From Zygnema cylindricum (Eukaryota; Streptophyta; Zygnematophyceae; Zygnematales; Zygnemataceae), in NCBI GenBank assembly GCA_037447655.1, contig JBBHKE010000317.1, positions 1-10,986 of the forward strand: a stretch of DNA of 10,986 nt. Reading direction: 5' to 3'. Each line of letters opens with the position of its first letter. Position 1 is the first letter of the stretch. Below are positions 1-7,799 of the stretch, one piece after another. Under the pieces are notes generated by a model. That model saw only the letters and a list, made by a program, of their open reading frames with translations. It did not search any database and was not told the DNA's origin. Made by a program: the position numbers and the translations under genes.

Positions 1-332
1 GAGTTGGCAATCTTTATCGACAGTCAGCAAAATACTAAGAAAATAAGAGCAAAAATAGCTCTACGTTATAATTAAATAGCACACTGCATGACTTCCTGCT
101 AAGAAGAGAAAAGTGAAAAGCAACCGACATTGTCAATTACATTTGACAAAAGTACAATGGAGTGAGTAATTTGTCCGAAGCCGATAGCAAAATCAGTAAC
201 TTCTAGGCATTAAGGACAGGAGATAAAATGATAATAAGGGGAAGACTAATCTAGGGTCTACTCCTAACGGTTTCAGTCCCAGTTCCAATAATAGATACGG
301 GTGCTATTAAAAAAAAAATCACATTTACGTAC

Positions 333-443
333 CTTGACAGACACAAGGAGTGCACAAAGGGAATAATGAAGTTGAGCGAATTAGGTCAGAACTCCATGAC
401 AAGTTTCCAGTAGATGTTTCCAGAATTCTGACATTGAACACAA
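333..443 (-). CDS. Possible third exon of the copy A gene
   Basis: On the minus strand this 111-nt block follows the acceptor TTTTCCATTTCAG (ending at 444) and ends at a perfect donor AAG|GTACGT (332). It is matched almost base for base by 4238-4349 in copy B, including the donor. Two frames are informative. One is fully open in both copies (copy A has ETSTGNLSW and copy B ESSTGKFPW). The other reads QNSGNIYWKLVMEF then a stop in copy A, but QNTGIIYWKVSMGFH and on to the donor in copy B. The second frame is the one that a splice from the GT at 531 would use. I cannot tell which frame, if either, is translated. The block could also be a 3' untranslated exon. Confidence 0.4.
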
Positions 444-527
444 CTGAAATGGAAAACACAAACCATTCATGAGCATTAAACAGTAATTGCAGGAGTCATT
501 TTCTCTGACGGCAGATAGAATGTGCTA

Positions 528-1091
528 TCACCATGTAGGTTCAACTAATAAAGACCCCGGAATCGTCAAAACGTAAACTTTGTTGCAGTTTTTATCCATT
601 CCTCCAAAGTACTCTGTTTCGACATCAGCAACAGCTGGCATCCAGCCATTGTTAACCACATAACGTGTTAGGAATGGGAAAGAATCCGTATTTATATTTT
701 CGCAAAACATGTACAGGTAGAGCTCATCGAGACCTGAAAACATCTACTGTTCAACGAGATTCCCTCTTTGAAGACACACCCTAAGTGATGCTGCACATTT
801 CGAAAAGGAAATAGGAGATGCTCAGTAGTAGACGCTCGAACTAATTGACAACGTGTGCTCATGTAATCTGGAAACGGACATAAAGCACTACATGGACAAT
901 TCAGTGTACAGATCGTTGCCTAGTAAACATACAAAACATCTTAAAAATTTAAGACTATTTTGATTGAAACTTAAGGAAAAGTTGACTTACTGTACTTTCT
1001 TAAACAGTTTTTGGAAAAGGCAAAATAAGCCACAAATCGCCAACTGCCATCTGTACAAATTTGGCTCCACTGGAGCATATCACAATTGCAC
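528..1091 (-). CDS. Two-exon core of an unrecognised cysteine-containing protein gene (copy A)
   Basis: I do not recognise the family. On the minus strand an exon at 1091-991 is preceded by a good acceptor (CTCTCTTTGCAG, 1092-1103) and ends at a GTAAGT donor (990). The intron is 257 nt, with acceptor GATGTTTTCAG ending at 734, and the next exon runs from 733 to a TGA at 528-530. Splicing joins a phase-1 end (TAC A) to GT and gives one continuous frame of about 101 residues. Exon 1 encodes CNCD near its start, then CTDGSW and FVAYFAFSKNC. Exon 2 encodes YLYMFCEN, FLTRYVVNNGWMPAVADV, GGMDKNC and VYVLTIPG. The five or six cysteines would fit an extracellular domain, but this is inference: no signal peptide or start codon is seen, so the 5' end is missing. 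An alternative GT donor at 531-530 just before the stop could extend the protein. The second copy at 4238-4947 conserves the exon borders. Confidence 0.6.
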
Positions 1092-1105
1092 CTGCAAAGA
1101 GAGAC

Positions 1106-3145
1106 GAAGTAAAGGAAAGGGAGCGCTACTGGTGCACTTTGTTCCCACTGAGAATGAATCTGCTCACTACAGGACTTTTCGAAAGACTGCGACTAGTGGA
1201 AAACATCATTAAACTACTAGATCTAGCACAAAGACTGAACTACCGGTTGCCACAATAATCTGCATAAAAAGATAAAGATGGAAATGGGACTTAAGACATT
1301 GCACTTATCTGAAAAATACCAAATTGAACCTGAACCAACCTTACCAAAGTGACCAAGAGATAATGACAGTAGGATGTGACTGCAGAGAATACCCTGCCGC
1401 CAACACGGCCTCTCAATCTCTGATGGGAATCACTCAGAAGGACAGGGGACAAAACCAGTGGAAGAGCGACGTCCAAGGTTCATGGAAAGCTTTCCTCAAG
1501 TAACCAGCCACTTGCTAACACGAAGGGCAAACATGAGCGAAGTGCAAGTACCACCTTCCTGTTAGTCCTGAGTGAAATGAAACTGAATATCGATGTGTTT
1601 GGTGCACCGAGTTTTTCATGAGCAAGGGCACCCTGGGAATCCAATTAGAACGGAGAAGCGGAGAGGCTTAGGAGAAAGGAAAGACCAGAGAGAAGACTAT
1701 GAAGCTACACAGCCTCTTTGGCCACATGAGTAGCAGCCTCAGCTTTTGTGGAGGAGAGGGTGATAGTCTACTTGAGTTTAGATGACCGAGAAAGCGAGTC
1801 TCCACCAGGAGGAAGCAAGTGCGAGATCATCTCCCCCTCAATCGGAACCACCAACACCAACAAGGTCAGTGGGAGAAGTAAAACAAAGAGATTTAAGTGA
1901 TGCAGGACATGTTTGTTCAGAAGATGGTCGTGTAAAAGAATGAAAGAATTGGGCGTGATCAAATTCGGCCGGGTTGCTTGCATGGCTTACATGAGAATAC
2001 CAATGAGAGAGCAAAAAGTGAAATGAACAGAAGCAGAGAGATCAGTGGGCACTTTCGGAAAGTTTCGAATTCGGGTCAAGAGGGGTTGGAACAAAAGTAC
2101 AATCAGCCAAACCAAACTGGTCCAAAACAACAGAGATGTACATTTCTGACTGAGACGAAGAGTATGAGAGGCTAAGTATAGTTCATATAGATATCGACAC
2201 TCAGAACACTATGGAGACATGCAAATTTGGCATGAAGTTGCCTCAGATGCCAATCGTGTATGTTGACAAGGGAGACCACAACGAGAGGAGAGGCAAGGCA
2301 ACGCAGCAAAGATTTTCATGAAGTCAATTCCCTCGATAGTGAAAACGTCTTCATAACAAATAGCTCTTCATAGTGATCGATCACTCCATATTCGTGCATT
2401 GTCCAAAACATCCACTCAATAAAATGGCCTATCGATTGGCAGGAAGAGGGGAAAGCGTCCAGGTGCCAGTATGAAGACTGGTGACTAAATAAGACTGAAG
2501 CCGAAGTATCGGGAGTTGCAGACGCAATGCAGCATCAGATTACTGGGGATGTCAATGTTAGTTAATTCGTTAGCAATGGGAAACATGTACACAGTGACTA
2601 AGAAAAAATGGACCATAAGTCATCAATTAGAGATAAGAGGTTTTACTAATAGGAGGGCAAAACTGGAAAACGGACTAGAAGATGACGTGACATCGCAGGT
2701 GGAGAGAATGAGATGACAAAACGACCATTAGACACGAAGAAATAATATCTATCAACGACCAAATGATTAGTGATCATTTCACTTGCTAGAGAGCATTATA
2801 ACATACAATACTAGCCAAGTCAGATCGTAGTTACAGGTCAAAGCTTATTGAATGATGAACATTTAACTTCTGCTGTCATAGAGAACATTCCCAACTTTGC
2901 TCTCTTCAAAAATAAAATTGCACCGTAACTTCCCAACATAAAAGTCATGGTCATTACATGTTGAGATGTGATCTAAGCCTGTAACTTGAGAGAGACAAAC
3001 AGTAACATAAAACACGAACAGAAAATGAAACAGAGCAAAGAGCTGCTTGATTAGATGAATATTGAAGAGTACGAGAAAGATTCTACACAGACAAAAAAAA
3101 GTATAGCGTCTAACTCTTGTAGAGAAAGTATGGAACTAGTGCAAT
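1106..3145. other. Spacer between the duplicates, no supported gene
   Basis: Apart from the possible exon at 1345-1379, I see no convincing coding exon, RNA gene or transposon end here. The plus strand is visibly A-rich and purine-rich, and open frames are short (about 60-80 codons) and mostly begin at non-ATG codons. The stretch probably belongs to the same duplicated unit as copy A, forming introns or upstream flank of its minus-strand gene, but copy B has no equivalent to compare because its homology stops near 4975. Confidence 0.5.
1345..1379 (-). CDS. Possible small upstream exon of the copy A gene
   Basis: On the minus strand an acceptor-like GGTATTCTCTGCAG ends at 1380, and a donor G|GTAAGG begins at 1344. 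They enclose 35 nt. If used, the exon ends in codon phase 2 and joins to the G at 1091 to give an open frame SHPTVIISWSLW leading into CNCD. The resulting intron (1092-1344, 253 nt) is close in size to the next one (257 nt). The exon could be longer at its 5' side, since the frame stays open for about 11 more codons up to a TGA, and another AG lies just downstream of that stop. No copy B counterpart exists, because homology there ends in the purine tract. Only splice signals and phase support it, so chance cannot be excluded. Confidence 0.3.
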
Positions 3146-3262
3146 TGAGAAAAAATTTCCTACTAATTTCCTACTGAGAAAAAATGAGAAAGACTCTGCC
3201 TACAGCTCACTAGAAGGTCTACATTCGTCTACAGCTCGCTAAAGGCCTTAGAAGGCCTACCA
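3146..3262. repeat. Patch of short imperfect tandem repeats
   Basis: Two small direct duplications sit side by side. TTTCCTACT occurs twice within 22 bases (about 3156-3175), flanked on both sides by GAGAAAAAAT. Then CTACAGCTCRCTARAAGG occurs twice (about 3200-3217 and 3229-3246), followed by a further AGAAGGCCTACC. This looks like local slippage duplication. No coding or regulatory meaning is visible. Confidence 0.5.
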
Positions 3263-3924
3263 GAAAGACAACAACTAAGTATGTTCAACAGAATCAAGGC
3301 AGTATATCTACCACTGGTCCTAAAACTGCATATGCCATACTATTTACAATATTACATAGAAAAGCCACAATGAACCCTCAATGAAGGTAGTCAAAGTGAT
3401 CAGGAGAAAATGACAGACATACAATTTGACAATATTGCCCTACAAACAAAATGTAGAGAGTTAAAATTTCCTCCAGACATAGGGAGGTATCTCCATTCCT
3501 CAATAGCACTCTTCCGCCCGTGAACAGTAGCCATTAAGCGTGGCATAGCCACAGAGCTTAATTGTGGCCCCAAAACGCCAATCTTTCAACCTTTGCAGCT
3601 AATCACTTGTGGAGAATAAATTTGCACTCCTATTTCCAAACTTTGTATCTTGTACTAACGTAAAGCACCATGGCACCTCCAGAGAAAGTTGCCACGAAAA
3701 GAATGCTTTAAATGTATTTGAAAATATGTAAATGGTTATGTTGCCCATAACCTACAGATATTGAAATCAAACAACAAAGTGGATGAGCAAGCTTCACCAA
3801 CAAAATTAAAAACATTTCAGAACGATGAAAACAATCGTAATCTTATATTACAGTTTAGCACCCTGGCGAGAGGTAGGGGTTCAAGAGTAGTAACTTGTAA
3901 TCGCACATCATCCTTCAATAAAAC
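3263..3924. other. Left flank of copy B, no supported gene
   Basis: The plus strand is A-rich and has no open frame of note. I see no transposon termini or RNA gene. The boundary at which similarity to copy A begins (about 3925) corresponds to position 1 of the window, so the true repeat may extend further left into this stretch, with its partner outside the window. Confidence 0.4.
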
Positions 3925-4975
3925 AAATTGAGTCGGTTCAGCAAAATTACTAAGCAAATACGGGAGAATCTAGTTCATGTTATGATCACATTGATTATGA
4001 TCAAAAGGCATACTGGATGGAAACGTGACTGACAAAACTCAATAACATTAGACAAAACGAACAAATGAGTGAGTGACCCACCCAAGAGGATAGCCACAAG
4101 ACAAAATCAGCAACTACTCAGTATTAAGGACAGGAAAAATGATTACATAGGAAAGACCGATCTAGGGTCTACTCCTAAAAGTTCAAGTCGCGGTAACAAA
4201 TACGGATGCTATTAAAAGACATATCACACTGACGTACCTTGACAGACAACGGGAGTGCACAAAGTGAATAATGAAGATGAGCGAATTAGGGTGGAAACCC
4301 ATGGAAACTTTCCAGTAGATGATTCCCGTATTCTGATACCAACACCAGAGAATGGAAACAACGACGAATTCTTGAGGATTTATCAGCAGTTGAAGGTGTC
4401 ATTTTCGGCTATGCAAGATAGAATCCGCAATCCGAAATGTAGGTTCAACTGATAAGGTTGCTAAATTTTCAGTACATGAAAATTATTGCAGCTATCATCC
4501 ATTCCTCCATAGTTTTCAAGGTTTGGTGCAACCGTGTACTTTGGAAAGACGACATCAGCGACAGCTGGCATCCAAACAATTTTAACCACACATCTTGTTA
4601 CAAATGGGGAAACGACTTCCAGTTAGCTGCTCGGAAAAAAAACATGTAGACTGTGGGATACTGGTTTATGGTACTAATGTACCACAAACCATACACATAT
4701 TTCTCAAAACATGTAAGGTCGGATGCATGGAAACTTGAAAACCCATACACCACCGACGATTGGAGGTACATCCCGTTGCCATGTAAGCGCGCAAAAAGTC
4801 ATAATTGCTTTGGAAGAGTCTTAAAAAAATTGACTTACCGTACTTCCTGTGAACAGTTTTTGCTGAAGGCAATAAAAGCAACAATTCAACAATTCCCGTC
4901 CGTACACTTTTGACTCCATAGATGCAGCGAAAATATCACAATTGCACCTGGAAAGAAAGGAGTAAATCAAGGGAA
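3925..4975. repeat. Diverged direct repeat, copy B
   Basis: Second copy of the locus at 1-1105. Similarity runs through the third exon (4238-4349), the exon with WMPAVADV (about 4450-4650), the intron and the first exon (4839-4947), and fades just past its acceptor, where AAGAAAGGAGTAAATCAAGGG (about 4954-4974) aligns with 1100-1120. Beyond that point the sequence turns into a purine tract, so the 5' part of this copy is missing or overwritten. Confidence 0.85.
4238..4947 (-). pseudogene. Decayed duplicate of the cysteine-containing protein gene (copy B)
   Basis: Minus-strand exon borders match copy A. The first exon starts at 4947 after CTTTCTTTCCAG and ends at 4839 with donor GTAAGT. The third block ends at 4238 with donor GTACGT. 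Residues recognisable from copy A include CNCD, CTDG, VAFIAFSKNC, FVTRCVV, WMPAVADV and GGMDDSC. It is damaged: the first exon is 109 nt against 101 nt in copy A, with length changes that shift the frame before CTDG, an in-frame TGA just after CTDGNC, and one extra base near its end. The acceptor before the second exon is poor. The second exon carries an extra stretch between WMPAVADV and GGMD, and reaches a TAG where copy A reads on. A functional relative with different splicing is possible but less likely. Confidence 0.65.
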
Positions 4976-5174
4976 AAACAGAAGAGATAAATAACTGAGA
5001 GCAGGGAAGGAAGGGGCGGCGACAAGACCGGAAAAAGAAGAAGAATAGAAAATGAAAAAGGAAGAAAAAACTTCGTAAAAATATTCGGGCACGGAAGAGC
5101 ACAGAAAGGGGGGGAGGGAGAGAGAGAGGCAGAGAGGGAGAAGGGAAGTCAGAGGGAGAGAGGGAGAGAAGGAG

Positions 5175-5272
5175 AGGGCGAGAGGGCGGGAATGCAAGAG
5201 GGCGGGAATGCGAGAGGGCGAGAGGGCGGGAATGCGAGAGGGCGAGAGGGCGGGAATGCGAGAGGGCGAGGG
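5175..5272. repeat. Minisatellite with GCGGGAATGC core, about 24-bp period
   Basis: The core GCGGGAATGC occurs at about 5186, 5202, 5226 and 5250, with spacings of 16, 24 and 24 bases. The 24-bp unit is the core plus GAGAGGGCGAGAGG. Because 24 is a multiple of three, every frame shows an eight-residue repeat, which explains why open frames pass through. The nearly identical units suggest recent expansion. Confidence 0.85.
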
Positions 5273-5334
5273 AGCAAAGGAGACGGACAGAGAGACAGAG
5301 GGAGAGTGGGAGAGGGAGGGGGAGAGGGAGATGG

Positions 5335-5398
5335 AGAGGGCGAGGGCGAGGGCGAGGGCGAGGGCGAGGGCGAGGGCGAGGGTGAGGACGAGGGCGAC
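5335..5398. repeat. GGGCGA hexamer microsatellite
   Basis: About nine head-to-tail copies of GAGGGC run from about 5335, the last few with single changes (GGTGAG, GACGAG, GGCGAC). It belongs to the larger purine tract and is likely length-variable between individuals. Confidence 0.9.
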
Positions 5399-5487
5399 GG
5401 AAAATGGAGAGAAAACCGGCAAAATCCGAGAAGGAGAGGGAGAGGAGAGAAGAAAAGCTGTGACTTTATATGATGGGGAGAGAGAGA

Positions 5488-5550
5488 GGGGGGGAGGGAG
5501 GGAAGGAGGGTGGGAGGGATGAAGGGCAGGAGAGTGGGAGGGTGGGAGGG
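5488..5550 (+). other. Two G-quadruplex motifs
   Basis: The plus strand has G-runs of three or more separated by one to a few bases: GGGAGGGAGGG...GGGTGGGAGGG at 5488-5518 and GGGAGGGTGGGAGGG at 5536-5550. The second has four G3 runs with single-base loops, the pattern known to form very stable parallel quadruplexes. Whether it folds or acts in the cell cannot be read from sequence. Confidence 0.6.
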
Positions 5551-5786
5551 AGAGGGAGAGGGAGAGAGAGGGGGAGCGATAGGGAGGGAGGTAGGGGGAG
5601 AGGGGGAGAGAGAGAGAGAGAATATCCCCAAACTTTCTAAGTATAAAACGAAACTTAACAAAAACGTGAGTTCAGGACAACTCAAGTCAATTCAAAGTGC
5701 AAATAGTTGCAAAACGAAAAACAACACATACAGTTGCAAATAATCCATGATTTTATACTATACTTGTTCGCATTCTATTTCCAATG

Positions 5787-6080
5787 TCACTCATAAATTT
5801 TATTGCAAGCAACAATAAACAGAGTTACAAAACTTTTAAGTTCTCTTACACTTTTTGGTTCCTTGAAAAAAACTGTTGCATAGGAATCGCCAAAAATGTC
5901 TCCTAAAGAGTTCACGATTGCATGATCCAAACTATTTTCCATCTTCAAATGTGAAATTTCCGGTAGAAGATTCCCCGTCTCTTTCATCCTTAGAAAGCGG
6001 AAGTGGAACATGTGTGCAAAAAGTTTCTGCTTCTGAGAAGCCATTTCCTCTCTAAAAATCCGCATTACTTGCGAGCTCAA
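5787..6080 (-). CDS. Possible last exon or small gene, unknown product
   Basis: A minus-strand frame is open from a TAG near 6210 to a TGA at 5787-5789 (about 140 codons). In-frame ATG codons lie near 6065 and 6032, while the longest reading from 6080 starts at TTG, so an ATG start or an exon entered by splicing is more likely. The 90-odd residues are of mixed, protein-like composition, with MASQKQKLFAHMFHFRF, NSLGDIFGDSYATVFFKEP and VRELKSFVTLFIVACNK. I recognise no domain. An AATAAA lies inside the final codons, 12-17 bases before the stop, which fits a transcript end close by but could equally mean that this is untranslated 3' sequence. The length alone is near what chance allows in AT-rich DNA of this size. 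Confidence 0.35.
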   Translation of the reverse strand: MSSQVMRIFREEMASQKQKLFAHMFHFRFLRMKETGNLLPEISHLKMENSLDHAIVNSLGDIFGDSYATVFFKEPKSVRELKSFVTLFIVACNKIYE

Positions 6081-6128
6081 GAGTCCAGAAGGCGGCAGAA
6101 AAAGTAAACCCTTAAAAAGAAAAAACCC

Positions 6129-6149
6129 GCTAGAAGTTTCTAGCTTTCT
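6129..6149. promoter_or_regulatory. Heat-shock-element-like palindrome
   Basis: GCTAGAAGTTTCTAGC (6129-6144) has perfect 7-base inverted halves around GT and is followed by CTTTCTA. It contains GAA-nn-TTC, the core of the eukaryotic heat shock element, with a third, imperfectly spaced TTC-like unit. It lies about 65 bases upstream of the first in-frame ATG of the minus-strand frame at 5787-6080, a plausible promoter distance, but it also lies inside the extended open frame. One palindrome is weak evidence. Confidence 0.2.
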
Positions 6150-6209
6150 AAAACTTGTACTGTACTGTACTTGTTCAGCGTTAGACAGGTTCGTACATAT
6201 GCTTTCGAA

Positions 6210-6709
6210 CTAAATGTTTTAGTGCGGAGACTTTAAAGTACAAACGTCTTATAGCAGGCTGTCGTAAATGTACTCTTGAACGTGATGTTTCGATTTTTCT
6301 GCCGGCTCGATCGCACTAAATGGGTCGTACTTAAGCTGCATCAAAGTTTGGACGGTTCAGAGCAGTTTGGCTTTTCATGTGAAAGACCGCAGATGACGGG
6401 ATTTTGACGGCCGCCATACCTTCCAATAATACCGTCAATTGGGTCCACTGCCAGAACGACACTTGTCTGTTAAAAATCCTATGTGTAGCACTTTAACAGT
6501 ATTCGCTTGGACAGAAGAAAGAATTGCTGATTGTGGATCGGATGCGCCCACGTGTAGTGACTTACATGTGCTGAGCCGTTAACGGTCAAAACTTTGTCAG
6601 GTTGTTCAAAACTTTGTTTCCGAGCAGCTTTCAAATTCCACACCAATAATCAGCTAGACCTAGCAAGGCATTTCTGACTAATGGTACAGCCCTGACTGAT
6701 TGTAACTTA
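6210..6709. other. Intergenic stretch, nothing firm
   Basis: No coding exon or RNA gene is supported. Small features are an exact 12-base direct repeat TCAAAACTTTGT at 6586-6597 and 6606-6617, and a CACGTG hexamer at 6549-6554 (a G-box/E-box core that occurs by chance). The stretch ends at the left terminus of the foldback element. Confidence 0.4.
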
Positions 6710-7049
6710 GGGCGTATCCCCATGTAACCGAAATTCTGAAACGTTACTTTGGATTTTAGCGCAAATTTTGCGGTGTACTTTTCAAAGTGTTCCTATGGGT
6801 ACGTCCCCGTGCATTAAAGTATCTACTTTTCTCTGTCTTTTTGCCCTAAAATTAAGGGAACTTTGACAAAAACTTTAGCCGTACTAAAAAAACATATTTA
6901 CCAAAGTAAAGTAAACGTCAATTCATATTTTGGATGTACGCCATGTTTGTCGTCATGTGAACGCATTTTGGCGTTTTTCCCTTTTCGACCCCCGGGCAAG
7001 AGAATCCAGCCCAAAAAAAAACTTCATCCAAAATCACCTCGAGGGGGTG

Positions 7050-7650
7050 ATTTTAGTTCAAGTACCGCCCAAACAGCGAATGAAAAATAACCCACGCACG
7101 CGCCACAAGAGTGTGAAAATTTTAGGACGAAGGAGAGTCCTCGCTATTTTTCTCCGTGCCCGTCACGCTCATGTACAAAAAAAATATGCAGGGGTCTTGG
7201 AACTACACTTTCATTCATGGGGTCCTTTGCAAATTTTTGCGTCGTCGTCGCCTCTCCTCTCTCCCTCTCACGCCATCGCTTTTATCTCACACTTTTTAGA
7301 ATGAGAGACGACAATATTGGTATAAAATGAAAGATAATTTAAAATTTTATTTCTTTACATTTTTTAGGTTTTTTTTTAATGGCAAGTCGAGCAATAAAAG
7401 TAGGAAAAACGAAATCGGAAAACCATGGCAGAAAGTTATTGAATAAGTGACGTCGACGTTGTCACAAGTGAGCGTGACGTCACAATTTCACCAAACCCTA
7501 AACATCTACGATTTCACAAAAATCTAGACGTCTACCACTGTCGCTGTTTTTGTTGGCGTCACCAATCGTCCGAAGTTTCGTAGTCGCCTTCAATCGTCAC
7601 AAGTTGTACCTACGTCTACAACCGTCACATTCCAAAGTTCCGATTTCATT
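7050..7650 (+). repeat. Left arm of the inverted repeat
   Basis: Matches the reverse complement of 7800-8372. Clear anchors are ACTTTCATTCATGGGGTCCTT (7207-7227, with 8175-8194), AACGAAATCGG with CCATGGC (7409-7429, with 7974-7995), TGACGTC (7448-7454, with 7948-7955) and GCGTCACCAATCGTCCGAAGTTTCGTAGTCG (7556-7586, with 7839-7870). From 7050 to 7100 it also aligns GATTTTAGTTCAAGTACCGCCC and CACGCGCC with the far side. Similarity is weak further out, between about 6812 and 7050. A 9-base hairpin (AAAATCACC and GGTGATTTT, 7030-7054) lies just outside the well-matched part. Confidence 0.75.
7475..7482. promoter_or_regulatory. CRE-like palindrome TGACGTCA in the left arm
   Basis: A perfect TGACGTCA, the binding core of CREB/ATF-type bZIP factors, lies at 7475-7482, and a TGACGTCGACG variant lies 27 bases before it. 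An identical palindrome occurs in the opposite arm at 7948-7955. Occupancy cannot be judged from sequence. Confidence 0.25.
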
Positions 7651-7654
7651 TTCG

Positions 7655-7744
7655 CACACAGGGACGCTCTTCAAAGTATTACGGAGAATCCTTACTACAA
7701 ACCAAAATACTTTATCAAAGTACCGATTACATGGGGATGTACCC
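7655..7744 (-). repeat. Inverted copy of the transposon terminus at the centre of the foldback
   Basis: Read on the minus strand from 7744, the sequence begins GGGTACATCCCCATGTAATC, then has CTTTGATAAAGTATTTTGG, and ends near TCCCTGTGTGC. It matches 6710-6812, which begins GGGCGTATCCCCATGTAACC, has GAAACGTTACTTTGG, and ends with GGGTACGTCCCCGTGC. So 6710 and 7744 could themselves be the two ends of a 1035-bp element, with longer terminal similarity (about 45 bases) than the outer pair shows. TA follows the CCC at 7744 and also precedes the GGG at 6710. Confidence 0.6.
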
Positions 7745-7799
7745 TATGTCAAACGTTACTTGCGCGCTCATTATTTCGAATCTGTGACAGTTGTATACG

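Larger units (their letters stand above)
1..1105. repeat. Diverged direct repeat, copy A
   Basis: This segment matches 3925-4975 in the same orientation with many substitutions and small indels. Anchors seen by eye are TCAGCAAAA(T)TACTAAG near 26 and near 3940, AGTGAGTGA-like sequence near 162 and 4069, ATCTAGGGTCTACTCCTAA near 250 and 4160, GTACCTTGACAGACA near 329 and 4234, GACAGCTGGCATCC-like sequence near 630 and 4560, TTGACTTAC at 982 and 4830, and TCACAATTGCACCTG at 1080 and 4936. The offset drifts between about 3848 and 3905, so several indels have accumulated. The repeat covers exons and introns of a minus-strand gene and so represents a duplicated locus rather than a retrocopy. Its left edge may lie outside the window. 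Confidence 0.85.
4980..5632. repeat. Long purine-rich low-complexity tract
   Basis: For about 650 bases the plus strand is almost only A and G, with rare C and T. It is built from GA, GGGA, GGGAGA and GGGCGA motifs. Such polypurine sequence can adopt triplex (H-DNA) structure, and the G-rich part can form quadruplexes (see 5488-5550). Long open frames on both strands here encode only low-complexity Ser/Pro/Leu or Arg/Glu/Gly runs and are products of the base composition. The tract sits where the upstream exons of copy B would be expected. Confidence 0.9.

Noticed and set aside
964-1258. Two overlapping plus-strand open frames
   Set aside because: They lie opposite the copy A first exon and its flanking intron, start at non-ATG codons, and have no counterpart in copy B.
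1291-1476. Minus-strand 61-codon open frame starting with ATG
   Set aside because: It overlaps the possible small exon at 1345-1379 but in a different frame, which does not join to the CNCD exon in phase; no independent support.
4255-4452. Plus-strand open frame of 65 codons
   Set aside because: It is the antisense shadow of the third exon block of copy B. The splice signals and the copy A comparison favour the minus strand, and the frame begins at a non-ATG codon.
5175-5272. Regularly spaced repeat resembling a short CRISPR array
   Set aside because: Units are contiguous with no unique spacers, lie in a purine microsatellite, and the DNA is eukaryotic.
4967-5685. Long minus-strand open frames rich in Ser, Pro and Leu, and plus-strand frames rich in Arg, Glu and Gly, across the purine tract
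   Set aside because: They follow from base composition: a purine-only strand lacks TAA, TAG and TGA because it lacks T, and the opposite pyrimidine strand rarely forms stops. All frames are open and repeat periods of 6 and 24 are multiples of three.
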